The notes beneath the pieces were generated by a model that was not told the origin of the DNA, did no database searches, and saw only the letters and a list, made by a program, of their open reading frames with translations. A stretch of DNA of 64,000 nucleotides. Origin: Tessaracoccus caeni. GTDB lineage: Bacteria; Actinomycetota; Actinomycetes; Propionibacteriales; Propionibacteriaceae. This document shows positions 37,016 through 45,360 of the stretch, piece by piece; the first letter of the stretch is position 1; the number at the start of each line of letters is the position of its first letter. Position numbers and translations under genes: made by a program. Where the stretch lies: contig NZ_JARGDO010000005.1 of NCBI RefSeq assembly GCF_029211185.1, positions 62,001 through 126,000 of the forward strand, in the 5' to 3' direction.

Positions 37016-37561
37016 TCAGCCGATCAGGGGCTCTTGCCCCTGATCGACGGTGGCCTTCTTACGCGACGACCGCGTGGCCTTTCGCGCGGGCTTCGCCGGG
37101 AGTTCCTCCTCGGCCGCCTCCCTGAGTCGTAGTTCCTCGATCTCCTTGGCGAAGTCCTCGACCGACTCGAACTGCTTGTAGACGCTCGCGAACCGGAGAT
37201 AGGCGACGGTGTCCAACTCGCTGAGCGGCCCGAGGATTGCCAAGCCCACGCGTTCGGAGGGAATCTCGGCCTGACCCGAAGCCCGCAGGTCTTCCTCCAC
37301 ACGCTGAGCCAACGTGGCGAGCTGTGCGGGAGTGACGGGGCGGCCCTGGCACGCCTTGGAGACGCCCTTGAGTACTTTGTCGCGGTTGAAGGTCTCGCTC
37401 ACGCCATTGCGCTTGGCGACCATCAACACGATCTGCTCCATGGTGGTGAACTTGCGCTCGCACACCGGGCACACTCGCCGGCGACGGATCGCGGAGCCTT
37501 CTTCGGCCGCCCGCGAATCGGACACCTTCGTGTCCTCGTGACGACAGAACGGACACCGCAT
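37016..37561 (-). CDS. nrdR: transcriptional repressor NrdR
   Basis: Nucleotide-sensing repressor of ribonucleotide reductase genes. The 181-residue protein begins [17 protein letters not shown]; its zinc ribbon has CPFC and CPVC pairs, followed by an ATP-cone domain (about 49-136). A basic, Ala/Glu-rich C-terminal extension (after about 145) goes beyond the usual length of about 150. I start at 37561 because the zinc ribbon begins there and GAGAGGTGGGG lies upstream. Two NrdR-type boxes lie about 83-130 nt upstream. Confidence 0.96.
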   Translation of the reverse strand: MRCPFCRHEDTKVSDSRAAEEGSAIRRRRVCPVCERKFTTMEQIVLMVAKRNGVSETFNRDKVLKGVSKACQGRPVTPAQLATLAQRVEEDLRASGQAEIPSERVGLAILGPLSELDTVAYLRFASVYKQFESVEDFAKEIEELRLREAAEEELPAKPARKATRSSRKKATVDQGQEPLIG

Positions 37562-37643
37562 GATCGCGCCCCACCTCTCGCATACTTCCGGGCGAGAAGG
37601 CCTCAGGCCCGGGATCGACAACGATGCCACCCGGACCCCAAAT

Positions 37644-37691
37644 ACACAAGGGGTTGTGGGACGGCGTCGTTGCGGCTACTACATGTAGGGA
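37644..37691 (-). promoter_or_regulatory. paired NrdR boxes upstream of nrdR-nrdJ
   Basis: Box 1 is ACACAAGGGGTTGTGG (37644-37659), matching 11 of 16 positions of the published ACACWATATATWGTGT consensus by my count. Box 2 is CTACTACATGTAGGGA (37676-37691), containing the perfect palindrome CTACATGTAG. Their centres are 32 bp apart, the three-helical-turn spacing known for NrdR box pairs. They lie only in front of nrdR, so the operon is likely autoregulated by dATP/ATP levels. Confidence 0.8.
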
Positions 37692-37755
37692 AAAGACTAG
37701 GCCTCGGGTGGGCCTGGGTCAACTCGGCGCGCACGCATCGCACCGCTAGAACGCC

Positions 37756-38085
37756 TCAGGAATTGGGCACGACGTGCGCCCATTCCGGCGCACCGGCGAC
37801 ATAGCTCGGGGCTGGAACATCGGGCTCGGCCAGATGAACCGCAGCCATCGTAGCCGCCGACAGACTGAGCACGGCAACCGCCCCCACCTTCAGCCTCAGC
37901 AGCCACGCGCCGCCACGCCGCACCACGGGCGCGGCGGGCCTCGCCACCACGCAGGCCGATGGACGGCGACCCCCGCGCAACACCGTCACGCGAGGGCGTG
38001 CCACCGGGAGGCGCAGATCCGGGCGCCCCGCCCCTCGAACCGTCCGGCGCGGCGACTCGGTAACCCGAACACTCAACACGGTCAT
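37756..38085 (-). CDS. small SOS-linked membrane protein, divergent from lexA (putative division inhibitor)
   Basis: A 109-residue protein starting at ATG 38085 behind GGAGGTGGG. The first 70 residues are Arg/Pro-rich, one membrane helix follows (LRLKVGAVAVLSLSAATMAA, about 71-92), and the short outer tail ends YVAGAPEWAHVVPNS. Position and SOS boxes match the YneA/ChiZ/DivS type of damage-induced division inhibitors encoded next to lexA in Gram-positives. Those often end in a LysM domain; this protein stops where one would begin (AHVV). The role is inferred from context only. Confidence 0.6.
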   Translation of the reverse strand: MTVLSVRVTESPRRTVRGAGRPDLRLPVARPRVTVLRGGRRPSACVVARPAAPVVRRGGAWLLRLKVGAVAVLSLSAATMAAVHLAEPDVPAPSYVAGAPEWAHVVPNS

Positions 38086-38105
38086 CTGACCCACCTCCAC
38101 AAATC

Positions 38106-38121
38106 TCGCACGTCTGTACGA
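38106..38121 (-). promoter_or_regulatory. SOS box of the small membrane protein gene
   Basis: TCGCACGTCTGTACGA on the plus strand matches 10 of the 12 fixed positions of the TCGAAC-N4-GTTCGA LexA consensus. It lies 21-36 nt upstream of the minus-strand ATG at 38085. Confidence 0.7.
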
Positions 38122-38150
38122 ATCAACAGTAATCCCAGGAGGCGCCAGAT

Positions 38151-38166
38151 TCAAACATTTGTTTGA
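38151..38166. promoter_or_regulatory. central SOS box in the lexA divergent region
   Basis: TCAAACATTTGTTTGA is a nearly perfect inverted repeat with the LexA-box layout (AAAC-N4-GTTT core). It lies mid-way between the two divergent genes and could serve either. Confidence 0.7.
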
Positions 38167-38274
38167 GTCGACATCGCTTGCCTCCCACCACGTACCCAAC
38201 AGGAAGGGTCTGACAGTTTTGATCGGCGGGCGCGTCGCGCACCCTTTCGGAGGCCGAGACACGCCCCAAATAAT

Positions 38275-38290
38275 TCGTACATCTGTTCCA
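38275..38290 (+). promoter_or_regulatory. SOS box of lexA
   Basis: TCGTACATCTGTTCCA resembles the LexA box (TCG-AC-N4-GTTC-A positions kept). It covers the -35 region of the presumed lexA promoter, whose -10 is TAGGGT at 38300-38305, so LexA would repress its own gene. Confidence 0.7.
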
Positions 38291-38299
38291 CCGAGGCGG

Positions 38300-38305
38300 T
38301 AGGGT
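38300..38305 (+). promoter_or_regulatory. leaderless-type -10 (TAGGGT) of lexA
   Basis: TAGGGT is followed after 6 nt by the ATG at 38312, which supports this start over the GTG at 38306 and suggests a leaderless lexA mRNA. Confidence 0.6.
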
Positions 38306-38311
38306 GTGCGT

Positions 38312-39052
38312 ATGGCACGCAACGATGATCAGCCCCGCCGTCTCGGTCGCCCCACCAAGTCCGCCGTCGACGCGCAGCTCGAAGCGGCCGGCCTCTCACC
38401 GGAGGCGCTGCAGACCAACGGGCTCACCGCCCGCCAGGGCGCCCTCCTGCTGGCCATCCAGCGCGCCATCGACGAGGTCGGCTATCCCCCGAGCGTGCGC
38501 GAGCTGGCATCCAAGCTGGGCTTCGCTTCGCCGTCGAGCGTCACCTACCAGCTGCGCAACCTCGAGGAGAAGGGTTTCCTGCGCAAGGATCCTCATCGCC
38601 CGCGCGCCCTCGTGGTCACCATCCCCGGGCAGACCAGGCCGGAGCTGGACTCAGCGCAAAGCTACGACAGCACCCCGGAGGCGCTGTCCGTTCCGCTGGT
38701 CGGCCGGATCGCGGCCGGCGGCCCCATTCTCGCCGAGGAGCACGTGGAGGACGTCTTCGCGCTGCCCAAGCAATTGGTCGGCGACGGCGAGATGTTCATG
38801 CTGGAGGTGCAGGGCGACTCCATGGTGGACGCCGCCATCTGCAGCGGCGACTGGGTGGTGGTGCGCCGCCAGAACGCCGCGAACAACGGTGACATCGTGG
38901 CCGCACTGCTCGACGACGAGGCCACGGTCAAGACCTACCGCCGCGACGACACCGGCGTGTGGCTGCTGCCGCACAACGAGGCCTACTCCCCCATCGACGG
39001 GCGCTTCGCCACCATCATGGGCAAGGTCGTCGCCGTCATGCGCAGGGTCTGA
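38312..39052 (+). CDS. lexA: SOS repressor LexA
   Basis: Repressor-protease of the DNA-damage response, 246 residues. It has an N-terminal winged helix (about 36-95: [20 protein letters not shown]), the Ala135-Gly136 cleavage bond in RIAAGGPI, and the catalytic dyad Ser170 (GDSM) and Lys207 (ATVKTYRR). The N-terminus has a 30-residue extension before the LTARQ start of the DNA-binding domain, common in actinobacteria. RecA (55247-56290) would trigger its self-cleavage. Confidence 0.97.
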   Translation: MARNDDQPRRLGRPTKSAVDAQLEAAGLSPEALQTNGLTARQGALLLAIQRAIDEVGYPPSVRELASKLGFASPSSVTYQLRNLEEKGFLRKDPHRPRALVVTIPGQTRPELDSAQSYDSTPEALSVPLVGRIAAGGPILAEEHVEDVFALPKQLVGDGEMFMLEVQGDSMVDAAICSGDWVVVRRQNAANNGDIVAALLDDEATVKTYRRDDTGVWLLPHNEAYSPIDGRFATIMGKVVAVMRRV

Positions 39053-39062
39053 GCGTCGACGG

Positions 39063-41048
39063 CTACTCCTCGCCGCGCAAGCGGCGCAGGGCATGCACCG
39101 CGACATCGCCGTCGGTGGTGAGCCAGAAGTCGGGCAGCGACGAGCGCAGGAACGACCCGTAGCGAGCCTTCATCAGCCGGGGATCCAGCACGGCGACGAC
39201 GCCACGATCGTCGGCGCGGCGGATCAATCGCCCGGACCCCTGGGCAAGCAGGAGCGCGGCGTGCGTCGCCGCCACCTGCATGAAACCGTTGCCGCCCGCA
39301 TCGTCGACCGCCTTCTTGCGCGCCTGCATCAACGGGTCGTCGGGACGCGGGAACGGGATCTTGTCGATCAGCACCAACTGGCAGGTGTCCCCGGGCACAT
39401 CCACCCCTTGCCACAGCGACATCGTGCCGAACAGACACGCTCTGGGATCCTCCTGGAACCGGCGGGTCAGCTCCGGCAGCTGCGCGTCGCCCTGGCACAG
39501 GATGGTGAACCCGGGCAGCTCGCGGCGACAGTGATCAGCCGCCTGTTCCGCGGCCCTGCGCGACGCGAACAGCCCCAAAGTGCGTCCGTCGGCCGCCCAC
39601 ACCAGTTGCGCCACCTCGGCGAGGGTCTCCTTGGTGAGGCCGTCGCGCCCGGGGTTGGGCAGGCGGGTGGCGGCGTAGAGGATGCCCTGGCGCCGATAGT
39701 CGAAGGGCGAGCCCACGTCGAAGGCCCTCCAGGCGAACTCCGGAGGATCCTCCACCTCCTCCACTCGCTCTGAGCGTCGAAGACCCACCTGCGCGGCCAC
39801 CGGCTCGAAACTGCCCCCGAGGGCCAGCGTGGCGGAGGTGAGCACGGCGGTGGTCTCCCCGAAGACGCTGGTCCTCAGCAGCCCTGAGACGTCCAGCGGC
39901 GCCACATAGACCGCCTTGCCTGCGATCTCCGAGTCGGTGATCCACACCACGTCGGCATCGGCCAGGGCTGCGATCCGCTCGGCGACGTCGTAGACCTCGC
40001 GCACGGCCCCGAGCGCTTGCGTGCGGTCGGCATCGGTGTCCTTGTTGCCGCCGAGCGCCGTCGCGACGCGGCGGCTCACGTCGCGCACCACCGAGGCCGC
40101 GTAGACCACGGGTGCGGTACCCGAGGTCACCCGGCCCGGCTCGCTCTCACCGAGCGCGATACCCAGCTCCTCGGCCGCGGTCAGGAAGTCGTGCCCCAGG
40201 TCGTCATCGAGCCACTCCATCGCGCGCCGCGCCGTGCGGTCGACGATGCCCTGCGTCAACTCGTCGGTGGCAGCGGTGGTGATCCGAGAGACCAGCTCGT
40301 GGGCCTCGTCGATGATCACGGCGCCGTGCTCGGGAAGGATCGTGCGGTTCTGCATGGCGTCGAAGGCCAGCAGCGCGTGGTTGGTGACGACGAGGTCGGC
40401 CTTTCGGGCGCGGTCGCGCGACGCCTCCACCAGGCATTGCTCGCCGAACGGACAGGCGTTCACACCCAAGCACTCACGGTTGGGGATCGATACCTGCGCC
40501 CAGCCCCTCGCCGTGTGCGAAGGCGCGTCGTCGCGATCGCCGAGGCCGCCGTCCTGAACCTCCTGCTCCACCCACTCCCGCAGCGCCAGCACCTCGAGCC
40601 CGAGCTTGCTGGTGTCGTCGGCCGCGACCGGCGCCGACCCGAACTCCCCGGCCCCGATGAGCGCCGCCTGCCCGGGATCCACGCCGCCGCGCGAGCGGTA
40701 CAGACACGCGTAGTTGGTGCGCCCCTTCATCACCGCGGCCTTGGGCCGGACGCCGGTGACCTCCTCGACCGCGTCCAGCGCCGCCGGGATGTCCTTGTTG
40801 GCGAGCTGCGCCTGGAGCGCCAGGGTGGCGGTGGCGATCACCACCCGCTCGCCCGTGTCCACCACGTGGGCCAGCGCCGGCGCGAGGTAGCCCAGCGACT
40901 TGCCGGTGCCGGTGCCGGCCTGAACCAGCAGGTGCACGCCGGACTCGAGGGACTCCGAGAGCACCTCGACCATCCGCTGCTGCCCGGGCCGGGCGTCGCC
41001 GTGGATCTCGCCGACAGCAGCCCTCAGAACGGACTGCGCGTCAGTCAT
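39063..41048 (-). CDS. DinG/XPD-like ATP-dependent DNA helicase
   Basis: A 661-residue superfamily 2 helicase with Walker A GTGTGKS (45-51), DEAH box (VIIDEAHEL) and XPD-type iron-sulfur cysteines (NYACLY, then ECLGVNACPFGEQC). The C-terminal half has motif VI-like QGSGRLIRRADDRG. DinG enzymes unwind R-loops and damaged DNA; in many bacteria the gene is SOS-controlled. It is convergent with lexA (10-nt gap) and overlaps hflX by 8 nt, and no own SOS box is visible. I start at 41048 (MTDAQS); 41069 is possible. Confidence 0.92.
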   Translation of the reverse strand: MTDAQSVLRAAVGEIHGDARPGQQRMVEVLSESLESGVHLLVQAGTGTGKSLGYLAPALAHVVDTGERVVIATATLALQAQLANKDIPAALDAVEEVTGVRPKAAVMKGRTNYACLYRSRGGVDPGQAALIGAGEFGSAPVAADDTSKLGLEVLALREWVEQEVQDGGLGDRDDAPSHTARGWAQVSIPNRECLGVNACPFGEQCLVEASRDRARKADLVVTNHALLAFDAMQNRTILPEHGAVIIDEAHELVSRITTAATDELTQGIVDRTARRAMEWLDDDLGHDFLTAAEELGIALGESEPGRVTSGTAPVVYAASVVRDVSRRVATALGGNKDTDADRTQALGAVREVYDVAERIAALADADVVWITDSEIAGKAVYVAPLDVSGLLRTSVFGETTAVLTSATLALGGSFEPVAAQVGLRRSERVEEVEDPPEFAWRAFDVGSPFDYRRQGILYAATRLPNPGRDGLTKETLAEVAQLVWAADGRTLGLFASRRAAEQAADHCRRELPGFTILCQGDAQLPELTRRFQEDPRACLFGTMSLWQGVDVPGDTCQLVLIDKIPFPRPDDPLMQARKKAVDDAGGNGFMQVAATHAALLLAQGSGRLIRRADDRGVVAVLDPRLMKARYGSFLRSSLPDFWLTTDGDVAVHALRRLRGEE

Positions 41049-42456
41049 GCCCGAGGCCGGCCAGTTCATCGGCCAGGCTGGGCAGCACGCGCGCGACGAT
41101 CCGGGTGCCCTCCGGCAGGTGCTCGATCAGCTCGATCACGCCGGCCTTGTGCACCTTGTCCACGAGGTCGCCCCGGCTGTACGGCACCACCACGTCGACC
41201 TGATGCTCCGGCTGCGGTAGCCCCGCCTCGACGGCGCGGCGCAGATCCTCGAGACCGGCGCCGGTGCGGGCGGAGACGATGACCGCGTGCGGGTTGCGAG
41301 AGCGCAGCGCGAGGATCGCGTCGTCGGAGGCCAGATCCGCCTTGTTCAGCACCAGCAGCTCAGGGATGTCTCCGGCGCCGATCTCGTTCAGCACGCCGCG
41401 CACCGCGTCGATCTGACCCTCAGGATCGGAATCGGACGCGTCGACGACGTGCAGCAACAGATCAGCGGTAGCGGTCTCCTCCAGGGTGGAGCGGAACGCC
41501 TCGACCAGATCGTGCGGCAGGTGACGCACGAAGCCGACGGTGTCGGTGTAGGTGAAGATGCGACTGTCGTCGGTCTGGGCGCGGCGGGTGGTGGGATCGA
41601 GGGTGGCGAACAGCGCGTCCTCCACCAGCACGCCCGCCCCGGTCAGCCGGTTCAGCAGCGACGACTTGCCCGCATTGGTGTAGCCGACGATGGCCACCGA
41701 CGGCACCTTGTTGCGGCGCCGCTCGGCGCGCTTGCCCTCGCGCGTGGCCTCCATGTCCTTCAGACGACGACGCAGCTGAGCGATCCGGGTGTGGATGCGC
41801 CGCCGATCGGTCTCGATCTTCGTCTCGCCGGGGCCGCGTCCGCCGATGCCCGCGCCGCCGGCCGCCCGGCCGCCGGCCTGTCGAGACAGGTTGCCGCCCC
41901 AGCCGCGCAGACGCTGCTTGAGGTATTGCAGCTGAGCCAGCTCGACCTGCGCCTTGCCCTCGGCGCTCTTGGCGTGCTGGGCGAAGATGTCCAGGATCAG
42001 GGCGGTGCGATCGACCACCTTGACCTTGATCCGGTCCTCCAGGTTCCTCAGCTGCGCGGGCTCCAGTTCGCCGTCGCAGATCACGGTATCGGCGCCGACG
42101 GCGTGCACCACCTCGGTGATCTCCGCGACTTTGCCGCTGCCGACATAAGTGGCCGGATCGGGCTGGCTGCGACGCTGCACCAAGGCGTCGAGCACCTCGG
42201 ATCCGGCGGTCTCGGCCAGCAGCTTCAGCTCGGCCATCGCGTTGTCGGCGTCGGCCTGGGTGCCGGAGGTCCACACGCTGACCAGCACCACGCGTTCCAG
42301 CCGCAGCTGGCGGTATTCGACCTCGGTGACGTCGCTCAGTTCTGTGGACAGGCCTGCGACCCGGCGCAGCGAGTGCCGCTCGGCCAGGTCTTGTTGGTCG
42401 CCGTCCACGGAGGCGGTATCGAAGGTGGTGGACTCGTGCAGTTCGGTTTCCGTCAT
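41041..42456 (-). CDS. hflX: ribosome-associated GTPase HflX
   Basis: GTPase of 471 residues that splits or rescues stalled 70S ribosomes in other bacteria. The N-terminal HflX domain contains LERVVLVSVWTSGTQADADN and DPATYVGSGK, with the Gly-rich linker RQAGGRAAGGAGIGGRGPGE. The G domain has G1 GYTNAGKS (about 256-263), G3 DTVGFVRHLPHDLVEAF and NKAD. The Gly-rich linker is characteristic of the family. It precedes the dinG-like gene. Confidence 0.95.
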   Translation of the reverse strand: MTETELHESTTFDTASVDGDQQDLAERHSLRRVAGLSTELSDVTEVEYRQLRLERVVLVSVWTSGTQADADNAMAELKLLAETAGSEVLDALVQRRSQPDPATYVGSGKVAEITEVVHAVGADTVICDGELEPAQLRNLEDRIKVKVVDRTALILDIFAQHAKSAEGKAQVELAQLQYLKQRLRGWGGNLSRQAGGRAAGGAGIGGRGPGETKIETDRRRIHTRIAQLRRRLKDMEATREGKRAERRRNKVPSVAIVGYTNAGKSSLLNRLTGAGVLVEDALFATLDPTTRRAQTDDSRIFTYTDTVGFVRHLPHDLVEAFRSTLEETATADLLLHVVDASDSDPEGQIDAVRGVLNEIGAGDIPELLVLNKADLASDDAILALRSRNPHAVIVSARTGAGLEDLRRAVEAGLPQPEHQVDVVVPYSRGDLVDKVHKAGVIELIEHLPEGTRIVARVLPSLADELAGLGHD

Positions 42457-42535
42457 CGTCCGCCCATTGTCTCAGGGCCGGACCACCTGACCAAGCCACC
42501 ACCCCGGGCCTGTGGACATCGTCGACGCCGCACCG

Positions 42536-43906
42536 CTATGACGGGCGACCCCGCGTCGGTCGAACGGCGCCGGAGGGCGTCTCGCCAGTCGTCGGCCAGC
42601 CGATCCGGCTGAGTCTTGCGACCAGCGCCGCCGCGGCGATGGCCCATCCGACGGCGACGGGAACCGCTCGGTAGGTGAAGAACGAATGGATCTGGGAGTG
42701 GTTGGACAGCACCTCGTACCATACGGGGACGATCGCCACCGGAAGCACCAGCAGCACCCACGCCGCCAAAGCCTTCGCCCCGTGCGTCCGTGCGGCGAGA
42801 GCGATCAACGCGACGATCGCGATGGCGCCCACCGCGGCAACAACCCCAGTCAGCGGCATCTCCGACCACGTGCGCAGGTTCTTGACCAGCCCGGCACCCA
42901 GAGCCGAGCTGACGTTCTTGTGCTCGCCGGACAGTCGTTCTGTCACCTTTCCGCCGACCTGCTCCCGCAGCTCATCCAGCCCGAAGACCAACGCGCCGAC
43001 CACCCAGCGGAACACCCAAGTCAATGCGAAGCCCGCCATCCATGCGGCGGCCGAGATCACTCCGAGCCGCAGCGCCCGCGCGGCACCCGCTGCAACGAAC
43101 CCTCCCGCCGTCGCAAGAGCGGTGACGAGCAGCCACGCCAGAGGAGGATTGCTCAGAAGGTCGAAGAAGCAATAGACGGAGCCCGCGGTCAGTGCGGCGA
43201 GCACGACGGCTCGATCGGCATGACGCGTCGCCGCCAGCACCAGCCCCGCGCCCGCGAACGCCACACCGATGAGCATCGAGTGCAAGGCGCTGCCAGAGGG
43301 CAGCACGGCAAGATCCGCCGACATCAGCAACGGCACGATCAGCAGCGCCGAACTCCAGATCCCCAGCCGCCGGATCCCGACGATGAGGAAGGACGCCACG
43401 CCGGCGGCGAGGATCGCCCCACTGATCGCGCGCATCGCGTCCATGCCTCCGAAGGCCAGGGCGGGCTTGGTGACGATTGTGTACCCCGCCCAGTAGCGAA
43501 GATAGTTGCCCGGCGTGACGTACTCGCCGCGGGCGATCAGGGGAATCACCTCTTCTCCGCCGACGCAGGGCGTGATGCGCGGCATCAGCAGTGAACGCTC
43601 GACCGCACCGATGTCCGGGCGTCCGATCCCGGTGCCGGCCACCACGCAGTCGGTGAACAGGTCGAAGCGTCCCCCCACCCCGTTCGGCCGGTAGTTGGTA
43701 TCCGGATAGGCGCCGGTGTCGAGATCGTCGACCAGCATCTGCGCGATCCGCTGCTCGGGCACCGTCGCCGCGACGAGGTTGAGGCCGAGGAACAGCACCT
43801 GCAGACCGATCAGAAGGGCCGCGCACGACGACAACGTGGCCACCCAGCCCCGCGTTCGGAGAGGGGATGCGCGGTGCCGTTCGACCGCCGGCGCCGCTTG
43901 ATTCAT
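42536..43906 (-). CDS. polytopic membrane protein, function unknown
   Basis: A 456-residue protein with about ten to eleven hydrophobic segments and one large outer loop (about residues 45-150) with Cys residues (DLFTDCVVAGTG, ITPCVGGEE). Layout resembles polyprenol-dependent glycosyltransferases of the GT-C type, but I see no family motif that proves it. I start at 43906 because TATACT lies 7 nt upstream. It is divergent from a GT2 gene and a GtrA gene, so a role in surface glycan modification is plausible. Confidence 0.6.
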   Translation of the reverse strand: MNQAAPAVERHRASPLRTRGWVATLSSCAALLIGLQVLFLGLNLVAATVPEQRIAQMLVDDLDTGAYPDTNYRPNGVGGRFDLFTDCVVAGTGIGRPDIGAVERSLLMPRITPCVGGEEVIPLIARGEYVTPGNYLRYWAGYTIVTKPALAFGGMDAMRAISGAILAAGVASFLIVGIRRLGIWSSALLIVPLLMSADLAVLPSGSALHSMLIGVAFAGAGLVLAATRHADRAVVLAALTAGSVYCFFDLLSNPPLAWLLVTALATAGGFVAAGAARALRLGVISAAAWMAGFALTWVFRWVVGALVFGLDELREQVGGKVTERLSGEHKNVSSALGAGLVKNLRTWSEMPLTGVVAAVGAIAIVALIALAARTHGAKALAAWVLLVLPVAIVPVWYEVLSNHSQIHSFFTYRAVPVAVGWAIAAAALVARLSRIGWPTTGETPSGAVRPTRGRPS

Positions 43907-43913
43907 GCGCGTC

Positions 43914-43923
43914 AGTATAGGAT
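43914..43923. promoter_or_regulatory. overlapping divergent -10 elements
   Basis: On the minus strand TATACT (complement of 43914-43919) lies 7 nt before the membrane-protein ATG at 43906. On the plus strand TAGGAT (43918-43923) could serve the GT2 gene at 43957. The two share 43918-43919, so the promoters should exclude one another. Confidence 0.5.
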
Positions 43924-43956
43924 GCCGGCAGTGTTGCCCAGTTTTGATGAGGAAGC

Positions 43957-44904
43957 GTGACTGCACACTCACCCACGATCGCCGCCATTGTGCCGTGCCA
44001 CAACGAGGAAGTGGCCGTGGGCAAGGTGGTCCGGGACCTCTTGGCCGCGATCCCCGAGATGACGGTCTACGTCTACGACAACAACAGCACCGATCGCACG
44101 GCCAAACGCGCCGCCGAGGCGGGCGCCGTCGTCCGTTTCGAGAAGCGCAAGGGCAAGGGCAACGTCGTGCGACGCGCCTTCGCCGACATCGACGCCGACA
44201 TCTATCTACTCATCGACGGCGACGACACCTACGATGCCTCTGCCGCGCCGCGACTGGTCGCTGCGCTCCAGGAAGGCCCGCTGGATCACGTGCTCGGAGT
44301 ACGCCAGGACGACCCGGCCCACAGCGCCTACGCACCAGGCCACGCCACCGGGAACCTGATGTTCAACCGTCTCGTCGGCGGGCTGTTCGGCGAGCCCGTC
44401 AGCGACATGCTCAGCGGTTATCGGGTTCTCTCACGCCGGTTCGTGAAGTCCTTTCCGGCGCTGTCGCGCGAGTTCGAGATCGAGACCGAGCTGACGGTCC
44501 ACACCATGAACCTCAGGGTGCCCGCGGCAGAGGTGCCGGTGGGCTTTCGGGATCGGCCCGAGGGCAGCGTCAGCAAGCTCCGCACCTACCACGACGGTTT
44601 CCGCATCCTGCAACTCATCGGCCAGTTGCTCCAGCATGAGCGCCCCGTGCTGCTCTACGGCATCGCCTCCACCCTGTTCGCCCTGGCTTCTCTGGTCCTG
44701 GGCGTCCCCGTCGTGGTGGAGTTCGCGCAGACCGGCTTGGTACCGCGGCTCCCGACCGCCGTGCTGTCGGCGTCGCTGATGATGATCGCCGCCCTGCTGT
44801 GGCTGGTCGGGCTCATTCTCAACGGCATCCTGCGGGCGCGAAAAGAGGCGGTCCGCTTGGCCTATCTGCGGTGGGATCCCCCGCCGTCGCACCCCGTCGG
44901 ATGA
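43957..44904 (+). CDS. GT2-family glycosyltransferase (polyprenyl-phosphate sugar synthase type)
   Basis: A 315-residue GT2 enzyme with GTG start and GAGGAAGC just upstream. The catalytic domain has IVPCHNEEVAVGKVV, VYVYDNNSTDRT, the DXD region YLLIDGDDTYDA and GYRVLSRRFVKSFP. Two C-terminal membrane helices (about 228-250 and 263-285) anchor it. Such enzymes charge polyprenyl phosphate with a sugar for use by a membrane GT-C enzyme. It overlaps the GtrA gene (ATGA), which fits a glycan-modification module. Confidence 0.88.
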   Translation: MTAHSPTIAAIVPCHNEEVAVGKVVRDLLAAIPEMTVYVYDNNSTDRTAKRAAEAGAVVRFEKRKGKGNVVRRAFADIDADIYLLIDGDDTYDASAAPRLVAALQEGPLDHVLGVRQDDPAHSAYAPGHATGNLMFNRLVGGLFGEPVSDMLSGYRVLSRRFVKSFPALSREFEIETELTVHTMNLRVPAAEVPVGFRDRPEGSVSKLRTYHDGFRILQLIGQLLQHERPVLLYGIASTLFALASLVLGVPVVVEFAQTGLVPRLPTAVLSASLMMIAALLWLVGLILNGILRARKEAVRLAYLRWDPPPSHPVG

Positions 44905-45350
44905 CCGAGACACCTGGGCGCCTCGGAGCCTGGCTGCGCGCCCGCGGCTCGTTCCTGCGGTACGCGCTGGTCGGGGGCTTCAACAGCCTGCTCGATCTCT
45001 CGCTGTTCAGCCTGTTCGCGGTTGTCGCGCACCTGGACGTCTTCGTGGCCAACGTGATCTCGACCACGATCACAATGTGCGTCAGCTACCTCCTGAACCG
45101 GTTCTGGGTATTCCGCTCCGATGCCGGGTGGGCGTCCACCGCCGCCGGCTTCGTCGGTGTCACCTTGTTCTCTGGGCTGGTGATTCAGTCGGCCGTGATC
45201 TGGACGGTGCTGCAGGCCGGAGCCACCGTGGTTCCAGGGCTTCCGTACGAACTCCTGGCGCCGATCGCCAAGGCCTGCGCCATGGGCGTCGGCATGGTGA
45301 CGAACTACCTTGGATACCGCTGGCTGTTCGGCACCCGGAGTGCCCCGTGA
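44901..45350 (+). CDS. GtrA-family membrane protein
   Basis: A 149-residue protein with four membrane helices and GtrA-family features: FLRYALVGGFNSLLDLSLF, SYLLNRFWVFRS and the closing TNYLGYRWLF. GtrA proteins are thought to flip polyprenyl-linked sugars across the membrane. The ATG start overlaps the GT2 stop. Together the two genes form the usual synthase-flippase pair, with the membrane protein at 42536-43906 as the possible acceptor-side transferase. Confidence 0.88.
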   Translation: MTETPGRLGAWLRARGSFLRYALVGGFNSLLDLSLFSLFAVVAHLDVFVANVISTTITMCVSYLLNRFWVFRSDAGWASTAAGFVGVTLFSGLVIQSAVIWTVLQAGATVVPGLPYELLAPIAKACAMGVGMVTNYLGYRWLFGTRSAP

Positions 45351-45360
45351 GGAACCTCCC

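Noticed and set aside
34152-37561. Cobalamin riboswitch for nrdJ
   Set aside because: The nrdR leader and nrdR-nrdJ gap are short and lack the B12-box; NrdR boxes explain the regulation better.
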